A DNA stretch of 5,034 nt from Phycisphaeraceae bacterium (GTDB lineage Bacteria > Planctomycetota > Phycisphaerae > Phycisphaerales > Phycisphaeraceae). This document shows positions 1 to 4,920 of the stretch, in pieces. The position numbers and the translations under genes are program-made. The notes under the pieces were generated by a model. It ran no database searches. It was not told the origin of the DNA and saw only the letters and a list, made by a program, of their open reading frames with translations. Location: NCBI GenBank assembly GCA_007119405.1, contig SKPT01000530.1, positions 1 through 5,034 of the forward strand, written 5' to 3'. Numbering within the stretch: position 1 is the first letter of the stretch; every line of letters starts with the position of its first letter.

Positions 1-62
1 CCCAGGGCGCGACCGCCAACCGGGCGTGCGGAATCTGCTACAACATGACCACGTCAACGATT

Positions 63-66
63 GGAG
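63..66 (+). promoter_or_regulatory. Shine-Dalgarno GGAG for the aldolase
   Basis: GGAG lies 7 nt before ATG 74. It decides that start over the upstream in-frame GTG at 26, which has no purine-rich site. Bases 1-62 otherwise show no gene, promoter or repeat I can support. Confidence 0.6.
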
Positions 67-73
67 CTTGCCC

Positions 74-745
74 ATGGCCACGCCCACCGCTTCGTCCGAC
101 CGCGCCCACACCCTCGACCGCATGGCCGACGCCGGCCTCGTCGCGATCATCCGTGCCTCGTCCGAGCGCGGGCTCATCGAGACCTGCCGGGCGCTGGCCG
201 ACGGCGGCGTGACCGTCGCCGAGATCACCATGACCACGCCCGGGGCGATCGACGCGATCCGCGCCGCCACGGCCGAGCTCGGCGACAAGTGCCTCATCGG
301 CGTCGGCAGCGTGCTCGACGCGGCCACGGCTCGCCGGGCGTGCGAGGCCGGAGCCCGCTTCGTCGTCTCGCCGGTGTTCAAGCGCGAGGTGGTCGAGGCG
401 GCGCACGAGCTGGGCCGGCCGGTGCTCGCCGGGGCCCTGACGCCCACGGAGATCCTCACCGCCACCGAGGCCGGCGCCGATCTGGTCAAGGTCTTTCCCG
501 CCAATCACTTCGGCCCCAAGTATTTCAAGGACGTGCTGGCCCCCATGCCGCACTTGAAGCTCACGCCCACGGGCGGCGTGGACCTGCATACGATTGGCGA
601 TTGGTTCGCCGCCGGGGCCGTGTGCCTGGGCGTGGGCTCGGCGCTGGTCAAGAAGGACCTGATCGAGAAGCAGGACTGGCGCGGGCTGACCGACCTGGCG
701 CGGCAGTTCGTCGAGGAGGTGAAGGCGGCGAGGGGCGGGAAATAG
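74..745 (+). CDS. eda: KDPG/KHG aldolase (2-dehydro-3-deoxy-phosphogluconate aldolase)
   Basis: This is a class I (Schiff-base) aldolase that cleaves 2-keto-3-deoxy-6-phosphogluconate to pyruvate and glyceraldehyde 3-phosphate in the Entner-Doudoroff and uronate routes. It is cytosolic and normally trimeric. The 223-residue product fits the family's usual 200-220 residues and is a single TIM barrel. Visible active-site elements are Glu50 in VAEITMTTP, the GVGSVL strand (76-81), SPVF (99-102), the Schiff-base Lys139 in LVKVFPA, and TPTGGV (164-169). The Arg of the E. coli LRTE motif is Thr54 here, so the preferred keto-acid could differ; phosphogalactonate or hydroxyoxoglutarate are alternatives. 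I chose ATG 74 over the in-frame GTG at 26 because GGAG sits 7 nt upstream and the extra 16 residues look unlike the family. The stop codon lies inside the arm of an inverted repeat. It precedes a nitrilase gene on the same strand with no visible functional link. Confidence 0.88.
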   Translation: MATPTASSDRAHTLDRMADAGLVAIIRASSERGLIETCRALADGGVTVAEITMTTPGAIDAIRAATAELGDKCLIGVGSVLDAATARRACEAGARFVVSPVFKREVVEAAHELGRPVLAGALTPTEILTATEAGADLVKVFPANHFGPKYFKDVLAPMPHLKLTPTGGVDLHTIGDWFAAGAVCLGVGSALVKKDLIEKQDWRGLTDLARQFVEEVKAARGGK

Positions 746-906
746 CCACGAATGCACACAAATGAACACGGATAGGGAGAGGGATTGAGATTACCGATGG
801 ATTGCGATGCATTGTGATGGATAATGATGGAAGTGCGGTTTCGCCAAGCCGCAAGCGGCCTTCTTGTTTCAAATCTTTGTGTTCATTTGTGTTCATTCGT
901 GGCTAT
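742..906. repeat. Inverted-repeat element with 28-nt arms between aldolase and nitrilase genes
   Basis: The left arm (742-769) and right arm (879-906) are reverse complements at 27 of 28 positions; the only mismatch is C at 755. Each arm is built of degenerate 10-nt units of the form CACRAATGNA. The 109-nt interior holds A/T-rich GATGGAT-like stretches and a hairpin at 835-852 (GCGGTTT, loop CGCC, AAGCCGC), beside the palindrome GCCGCAAGCGGC (848-859). The left arm begins inside the aldolase gene and supplies its TAG stop at 743-745. No open frame looks coding, and no target-site duplication is visible at the edges. I recall such CACGAATGAACAC repeats as common intergenic sequence in planctomycetes and other environmental bacteria, but cannot name the family. 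A non-autonomous mobile element or an RNA-level hairpin are both possible. Confidence 0.8.
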
Positions 907-934
907 GTCTTGCTCCGCATTCTGAATTGATCTC

Positions 935-1825
935 ATGAACCGTCTCCGCGTCGCAGCGCTGCAATACTTCATCCGCCCCGTCGAGCGCTTCGAGCAGTTC
1001 GCCGAGCAGGTCGAGGCGCTGGTGTGGACGGCCGCGGACTATGACGCGAAACTGCTCGTGTTCCCCGAGTATTTCACCTGCCAGCTCCTGACGCTCAACA
1101 ACGTGCGCCGGCCGATCAAGGAGCAGATCCGCCTGCTCGCCGGGCTCGAGGACCAGATCGTCGAGCTGATGACGCGCCTGGCCCGCGAGTCGGGGCTGCA
1201 CATCGTCGGCGGGACGCTGCCCGCCATGGACCCGCCCGACGACGTGACCGTCTACAACGAGTGCTACATCTACAGCCCCAACGGCGAGTGGGACGTCCAG
1301 GGCAAGCTGCACATGACCCGCTGGGAAAAGGAAGAGTGGGCCGTCTCGCCCCACAAGCAGTTCAAGGTCTTCGAGACCGAGCTGGGCAAGCTGGCGATCA
1401 CCATCTGCTACGACGTCGAGTTCCCCGAACTCGCCCGCGCCGCGGCTAGGCAGGGGGCGATGATCCTCGTCGTCCCCTCCTGCACCGACGACCGCAACGG
1501 TTTTCTGCGCGTCCGCCACTGCGCCCAGGCCCGGGCGATCGAGAACCAGATGTACGTCGTCCACGCCTGCACCGTCGGCTCGCTGCCGCAGGTCCCGGCA
1601 GTGTCGCTGAATTACGGCCAGGCCGGCATCCTCACCCCCACCGACTTCGCCTTCTCGCGCGACGGCATCGTCGCCGAGGGCATCCCCAACCAGGAGAGCA
1701 TGATCCTCGGCGAGCTGGACCTGGACCGCATCATGGAGTCGCGCGAGTCCGGCACCGTCCTGCCCCTGCACGACAGCGTCTCCAGCGAAGAGGTCGCCTC
1801 AACGCTGGAGGTGGTGAAGCTGTGA
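935..1825 (+). CDS. Carbon-nitrogen hydrolase (nitrilase superfamily, RimI-associated type)
   Basis: This is a probable cytosolic amidase that hydrolyses a non-peptide C-N bond; the substrate is unknown. The 296-residue protein is one alpha-beta-beta-alpha domain with the complete triad: Glu45 in VFPEYF, Lys124 in QGKLHMT, and Cys158 in CYDVEFPEL. A run of acidic residues after the lysine (WEKEEW, 130-135) probably carries the second conserved Glu. The KLHMTRWEKEEW and ICYDVEFPELAR stretches resemble the subgroup in which an N-terminal RimI/GNAT domain is often fused, as in Bacillus YhcX. Here that domain is absent, and a matching GNAT gene follows 196 bp downstream. The start is well constrained: an in-frame TGA lies at 923-925, and ATG 935 is the first start after it. 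No clear Shine-Dalgarno is visible. The gene sits between two repeat elements. The family call is firm; the substrate cannot be read from the sequence. Confidence 0.88.
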   Translation: MNRLRVAALQYFIRPVERFEQFAEQVEALVWTAADYDAKLLVFPEYFTCQLLTLNNVRRPIKEQIRLLAGLEDQIVELMTRLARESGLHIVGGTLPAMDPPDDVTVYNECYIYSPNGEWDVQGKLHMTRWEKEEWAVSPHKQFKVFETELGKLAITICYDVEFPELARAAARQGAMILVVPSCTDDRNGFLRVRHCAQARAIENQMYVVHACTVGSLPQVPAVSLNYGQAGILTPTDFAFSRDGIVAEGIPNQESMILGELDLDRIMESRESGTVLPLHDSVSSEEVASTLEVVKL

Positions 1826-1829
1826 GGAA

Positions 1830-2010
1830 AATGCAGAATGCAGAATGCAGAATGCAGAATGCAGAATGCAGGGAATAAACCACGGCTGAACACGGATGGC
1901 ACGCGGGCGGACGCCGCTTGCGGCTTCGCGGAACGGGCCGTCAATCCACGTGCATCCCCAATCATCGGTGATTTCTACGTTCCTGCATTCTGCATTCTGC
2001 ATTCGGCATT
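1830..2010. repeat. Facing tandem-heptamer arrays (AATGCAG x6 / CTGCATT x4)
   Basis: Six exact copies of AATGCAG run from 1830 to 1871. Four copies of the reverse complement CTGCATT run from 1983 to 2010; the last reads CGGCATT. The arrays face each other across 111 bp, so a stem of up to 28 bp can form in several registers. The spacer carries ACCACGGCTGAACACGGAT-like sequence, a GCCGCTTGCGGCTTCGCGG segment (1913-1931) and CAATCATCGGTGATTTC (1959-1975). Parts of these also occur in the 742-906 element. The left array begins 5 bp after the nitrilase stop, and the right array ends 11 bp before the GNAT start. Translated reading frames of this heptamer (MQNAECR, FCILHSA) look spurious. It fills the whole nitrilase-GNAT gap. 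Confidence 0.88.
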
Positions 2011-2021
2011 CTTAAGATCCC

Positions 2022-2714
2022 ATGCCCCCCAAGCCGCGAATTGCTGTTCGTCCCGTGCGAGCCGAGGACCTCGATGCGCTGGCGGCGATCTCGGCGAAGG
2101 TGTACCAGTGGCCCTGGACGCCGCGCGAACTGGCCCGGCCCATGAATCTCTGGCCGCAGGGCCAGCTCGCCGCCGTCACGGACCCACGCGACGAGCCCGT
2201 GGGCATGGCCCTGGGCCTGCTCGTCAACGCCGCCGACTACGAGCTGACCGCCGACTGGTCCACGATGACCGCCCACGGCCGCTTCACCAACCACGACCCG
2301 GCCGGCGACACGCTCTACGCCGCCGAGGTCATGGTCGACCCGGACGTGCGCGGGCTGGGCATCGGCAAGAAGCTCTACGCCGCCCGACGCGCGCTGGCAC
2401 GCCAGCTCAAGCTCCGACGCATCCGCGCCGGCTCACGCCTGCGCGGCTACCGCCAGTACGCCCAGGTGCTCACCCCCGCCCAGTACGCCATCAAGGTCGT
2501 CCGCGGCGAGATCGGCGACCCGACCCTTTCCTTCCAGCTCAAGCAGGGCTTCAAGGTCCTGGCCGTCACCCCCGGCTACCTCCCCGGCGACCCGGACAGC
2601 CTCGGCTACGCCGCGATCATCGAGTGGCTGAACCCCCGCCGGGCACGCAAATCCGATCGGCAGGCCCAGATCGACGCCATGCAGCGCCTCGAGGCCGACG
2701 CCCAGCAGCCTTAA
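2022..2714 (+). CDS. GNAT-family N-acetyltransferase (YhcX N-domain type)
   Basis: This 230-residue protein probably transfers an acetyl group from acetyl-CoA to an amine; the acceptor is unknown. The GNAT fold runs from the N-terminal strand IAVRPVRAEDLDAL (7-20) to about residue 200. Motif A follows strand AAEVMVDP (100-107) with the acetyl-CoA loop RGLGIGKK (110-117), matching R-x-x-G-x-G. The later part, with GSRLRGYRQY (137-146), a DPTLSFQLKQGF segment and SLGYAAIIEW, resembles what I recall of the GNAT half of YhcX-like GNAT-nitrilase fusions. The C-terminal 25 or so residues are basic-acidic and probably a tail. That makes the preceding nitrilase its likely partner, presumably acting on the same small molecule. 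ATG 2022 is the first plausible start after the heptamer array; no good Shine-Dalgarno is visible, and the leader lies inside or next to the repeat. A longer in-frame N-terminus is not supported. Confidence 0.82.
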   Translation: MPPKPRIAVRPVRAEDLDALAAISAKVYQWPWTPRELARPMNLWPQGQLAAVTDPRDEPVGMALGLLVNAADYELTADWSTMTAHGRFTNHDPAGDTLYAAEVMVDPDVRGLGIGKKLYAARRALARQLKLRRIRAGSRLRGYRQYAQVLTPAQYAIKVVRGEIGDPTLSFQLKQGFKVLAVTPGYLPGDPDSLGYAAIIEWLNPRRARKSDRQAQIDAMQRLEADAQQP

Positions 2715-2734
2715 CGCGGCAGGCCGCCGGGTGC

Positions 2735-2879
2735 CGTGAACTCTGCGCGTAGGGTGGGTAGAGCGAAGCGAAACCCACCGGTTGCGGCGGTGATCCACGG
2801 CCAGCGTGGTGGGTTTACCGGCATTCGCCGGTGCCGCAGCCATCGCTGCGCTCTACCCACCCTACAGCCAGAGTTCACG
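2735..2879. repeat. Compound inverted repeat, GTAGGGTGGG family
   Basis: Outer arms CGTGAACTCT (2735-2744) and AGAGTTCACG (2870-2879) are perfect. After 4 unpaired bases on each side, inner arms of 23 nt follow at 2749-2771 and 2843-2865, matching at 22 of 23. Further inside, AAACCCACC (2771-2779) faces GGTGGGTTT (2808-2816). GGTGGGT (2753-2759) can instead pair with ACCCACC (2773-2779) around a 13-nt loop containing GCGAAGCG, so alternative folds exist. It begins 21 bp after the GNAT stop, in the convergent gap 2715-3022, which holds no gene. The reading frames through it (VGRAKRNPP-like) are a pattern I recall as spurious ORFs in many genomes. Confidence 0.82.
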
Positions 2880-2884
2880 CCGTT

Positions 2885-2976
2885 GGGTGCCACTGACAAG
2901 CGGAGTCCGCGGAGCTTGTCAGTGCGATGGCCGTCCGGCACTGACAAGGCCGAAGACGGCCTTGTCAGTGGCACCC
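2885..2976. repeat. Alternating CACTGACAAG hairpin element, possible bidirectional terminator
   Basis: Four copies of CACTGACAAG alternate in orientation, at 2891-2900 (+), 2915-2924 (-), 2939-2948 (+) and 2961-2970 (-). They make a hairpin of 11 bp (2891-2901 with 2914-2924) and a very strong one of 14 bp with the loop AAGA (2939-2952 with 2957-2970). The whole element is also bounded by perfect 16-nt arms (2885-2900 with 2961-2976). It lies between the convergent GNAT and small - strand genes, where a two-way terminator would be expected. No T-tract follows on either strand, so intrinsic termination is uncertain. The remaining bases to 3022 show nothing else. Confidence 0.8.
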
Positions 2977-3022
2977 TCTCAGCACGACCGACCGCAGGCT
3001 ATGCTTGCGCAAGCGGCCCCCC

Positions 3023-3313
3023 TCACTGCCTCGCCGCGATCCCCGCGATGTCGGCCGCCCGCTGCAAGGTCGCCCGCGTGATCTTCATCATCAGCTCCGG
3101 CGGAAAATCCTTGTCCGGATCCTCGAGGTACTCCGCCGGCACCAGGTCCTGCACCATCTCGGCCAGCTCCTGGGCGACCTGGTCGCGGCGGGCCTCGACC
3201 GCCTCGTCGTCGCCCTGCGGCAGCGGCTCGACCAGGTCGTAGGCCAGCATCAGCGTGCTCATCTGCCAGTCGTAGTAGCTTTGCAGCGAGCCGGCGGAAA
3301 CGTCCTCGGACAT
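3023..3313 (-). CDS. Small acidic protein of unknown function
   Basis: I do not recognise this 96-residue protein. It begins MSEDVSAGSLQSYYDWQMST and is soluble-looking, with no signal peptide or membrane segment. The middle (about 35-60) is a charged helix-prone stretch rich in Glu and Asp, followed by a PAEYLEDPDKDFPPEL segment (59-74) and a C-terminal helix with TRATLQRAADIAGI (79-92). The amino-acid composition and lack of low complexity support a real gene. It starts 77 bp downstream of the PIN/TRAM gene on the same strand, so the two are probably co-transcribed. ATG 3313 is preceded only by a weak AAGAG; Met18 is a less likely start because it would cut the YYDWQ region. No function is inferred beyond a possible link to its upstream neighbour. 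Confidence 0.6.
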   Translation of the reverse strand: MSEDVSAGSLQSYYDWQMSTLMLAYDLVEPLPQGDDEAVEARRDQVAQELAEMVQDLVPAEYLEDPDKDFPPELMMKITRATLQRAADIAGIAARQ

Positions 3314-3390
3314 GGGGGGCTCTTGAAGGGTGGACAGATCAAGCCGAACCGCCACGACCGGGCGGCTCGCGCGACAGCGATCGTAGCGAA

Positions 3391-4623
3391 TCACCGGCTC
3401 CGACGGGGGTTGCGGCCGGCGCGGCGCGGACGCATCGCCGGGTCGTCCGGCTCCGTCGCGGCGCCATGACCGGTATCGCCGACCCGTTCCCCGGCCCCCT
3501 CGCCACCAATCGCGGCGGCGACCGGCTGGTGCTCGCGCCCGGCGTCGCCCGGCGCGGCGGGGCCGTGGCCGGCATCCCCGCCAAGCTGCTCGTACCGGCC
3601 GAAGATCATCCGCCCGGCCGAGGTCTGCAACGTCGAGGTGACCACAAGCTGCACGACCTGGTCCAGGTGGTCGCGGCCGTCCTCCACCACGACCATCGTC
3701 CCGTCCTCCAGATACCCCACGCCCTGGTTGGCGTTCTCGCCGGGCTTGACCAGCCGCACGCTCATGTGCTCGCCGGGCAGCACGACGGGGCGCAGCGCCT
3801 TGGCCAGGTCGTTGAGGTTGATCACGTCCACGCCGCGCAGCCGGGCGACCTTGTTCAGGTTGTAGTCGTTGGTCATGATCCGCCCCTGGCTCTGCTGGGC
3901 CAGGGCGATCAGCTTCTGGTCCACCCCCGCACCCTCCACGTGCTCGGCCTCGTGGATGGCGACCTCCACCGCGTGGTTCTCCTGCAGCTTCGCCAGCACC
4001 TCCAGGCCCCGCCGGCCGCGGGCCCGCCGCAGCTTGTCCGCCGAGTCCGCGATCGTCTGAAGCTCGTTGAGCACGAATTTGGGCACGATCAGCGTCCCCT
4101 GCATGATGCCCGTGGCCGTGATGTCCAGGATCCGGCCGTCGACGATCACCGACGTGTCCAGGATCGTCGGCCGATTGCCGCGGACCTCCTTGGCGAACTC
4201 GACGTAGGGGATCACGAACCGGAAGTCGTCCTTGGTCTGCAGCACCAGCGAGATGCCGATGTAGCAGGTGATCAGCCCGATGAGGATCTTGACGCCTTCG
4301 AGCAGGTTGAAGTAGGCCTCGCGGGCCTCGGGTTCCTCCGGGGCGGTCAGGATGCCGAAGAAGTCGACGACGAAGCTCAGCGCATAGGCCGCCAGCAGCC
4401 CGGCGATGAGCCCCAGGAACACGCCCGAGACGGCCGAGAGCCGCTTGTGCTTGGTCCATACGTCCAGGGCGATCACCGCGCTGGCCAGCGCCAGGGCGAC
4501 AGCCATCGCCAGCACGAAGGCGATGAAGTCGATCTGCACGCCCTCCTGCTGCGTCAGCAGGTACAGCGCCGCCACCGTCGCGACGAGGAAGATGAACGCG
4601 GCTCGCAGGACGGACAGGATCAT
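3391..4623 (-). CDS. Integral membrane PIN/TRAM-domain protein (YacL-like)
   Basis: This 410-residue protein combines a membrane anchor with a predicted PIN-fold nuclease and an RNA-binding TRAM domain, as in Bacillus YacL. Four hydrophobic segments lie at about 5-23, 31-53, 62-86 and 107-128. The PIN domain (about 151-275) starts with ILDTSVIVDGRI and keeps the metal-binding acids Asp156, Glu187 (VLNELQ), Asp235 (GVDQKLIALA) and Asp253 (TNDYNLNKVA). TRAM (about 284-343) includes NQGVGYLEDGTMVVVEDGR and ends in LQTSAGRMIFGR. The domain probably faces the cytoplasm. Residues 344-410 form a Gly/Ala/Arg-rich tail not expected in the family; it could be natural or the result of a late frameshift. 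Start 4623 is chosen over 4683 because the protein then begins at the first membrane helix and GGGA lies 7 nt upstream (4631-4634). It is likely first in a unit with the small gene downstream. The substrate RNA is unknown. Confidence 0.88.
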   Translation of the reverse strand: MILSVLRAAFIFLVATVAALYLLTQQEGVQIDFIAFVLAMAVALALASAVIALDVWTKHKRLSAVSGVFLGLIAGLLAAYALSFVVDFFGILTAPEEPEAREAYFNLLEGVKILIGLITCYIGISLVLQTKDDFRFVIPYVEFAKEVRGNRPTILDTSVIVDGRILDITATGIMQGTLIVPKFVLNELQTIADSADKLRRARGRRGLEVLAKLQENHAVEVAIHEAEHVEGAGVDQKLIALAQQSQGRIMTNDYNLNKVARLRGVDVINLNDLAKALRPVVLPGEHMSVRLVKPGENANQGVGYLEDGTMVVVEDGRDHLDQVVQLVVTSTLQTSAGRMIFGRYEQLGGDAGHGPAAPGDAGREHQPVAAAIGGEGAGERVGDTGHGAATEPDDPAMRPRRAGRNPRRSR

Positions 4624-4678
4624 GGACGGTTCCCGATCGGCACACGCGGAGCCAGGCAAGACATGCCCGCCCCCTTGC

Positions 4679-4707
4679 AGCATAAGTTACGCGGGCCCTC
4701 ACGCCAA
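4679..4707 (-). promoter_or_regulatory. Candidate sigma70-type promoter for the PIN/TRAM gene
   Basis: Read on the - strand, TTGGCG (4707-4702) and TATGCT (4684-4679) are separated by 17 bp, each matching the consensus at 4 of 6 positions. The -10 box lies about 55 bp upstream of the start at 4623. This is a weak pattern match only. Confidence 0.3.
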
Positions 4708-4762
4708 GACGCCCGGCTCAGGGTTTGCGATTATCTTCGGGTTATCAGGAATTGCCGGGGCC

Positions 4763-4841
4763 GCCCCGGAGGGGCGCCGGGCTGTAGCCACGGGTGACGC
4801 GAAGCGGAACCCGTGGTTACATCCCCGGGCCCCGTTGGGGC
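4763..4841. repeat. Three-hairpin intergenic element between divergent transcription units
   Basis: The first hairpin is GCCCC-GGA-GGGGC (4763-4775). The second pairs 4784-4795 (GTAGCCACGGGT) with 4809-4820 (ACCCGTGGTTAC) at 11 of 12 positions, around a 13-nt loop with GCGAAGCG. The third is GCCCC-GTT-GGGGC (4829-4841). The element lies upstream of both the PIN/TRAM gene and the SRP RNA gene and shows no coding potential. The middle hairpin shares loop length and core with part of the 2735-2879 element. Confidence 0.65.
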
Positions 4842-4872
4842 TGCAACCCCGCGCGCTGCCGGGCGCGCCCGT

Positions 4873-4899
4873 TTGCCGCGACGCGGGCGGGCGGATAAG
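4873..4899 (+). promoter_or_regulatory. Candidate promoter for the SRP RNA gene
   Basis: TTGCCG (4873-4878) and GATAAG (4894-4899) are 15 bp apart, a short but possible spacing, each with 4 of 6 consensus matches. Transcription would begin near 4906, about 15 nt before the estimated mature RNA end. That is consistent with a trimmed 5' leader, which is known for 4.5S RNA. Confidence 0.3.
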
Positions 4900-4920
4900 G
4901 TTCCCGATTCCCCTCGCCCG

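Noticed and set aside
26..73. GTG start at 26 extending the aldolase by 16 residues
   Set aside because: It has no Shine-Dalgarno, the added residues look unlike the family, and ATG 74 has GGAG at ideal spacing.
1830..2010. CRISPR array from the heptamer repeats
   Set aside because: The units are 7 bp with no spacers, and the second array is inverted. This is a tandem/inverted repeat, not CRISPR.
1838..2752. Long + strand frame starting in the heptamers (MQNAECR...) as a gene
   Set aside because: It overlaps the GNAT gene in another phase, with low-complexity Arg-rich translation.
2939..2970. Classical rho-independent terminator
   Set aside because: The 14-bp stem is strong, but no run of T follows on either strand. 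It is kept as a repeat with possible terminator role only.
2736..3242. Protein starting with SARRVGRAKRNPP in the convergent gap
   Set aside because: It is a translation of the dyad repeats and runs antisense into the small gene. I recall such ORFs as spurious.
3314..4702. Long - strand open frame in the phase of the small protein, running across the PIN/TRAM gene
   Set aside because: Upstream of 3313 it is Arg/Gly/Ala-rich shadow translation with no recognisable domain; only the last 96 codons look real.
3466..4797. Long + strand open frame opposite the PIN/TRAM gene
   Set aside because: It is an antisense shadow rich in Arg, Gly and His from high-GC codon bias. The - strand frame has full PIN and TRAM motifs.
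4861..4870. GGGCGCGCCC palindrome as an operator
   Set aside because: It is a short GC palindrome expected often in such GC-rich DNA, with no second copy or clear promoter overlap.
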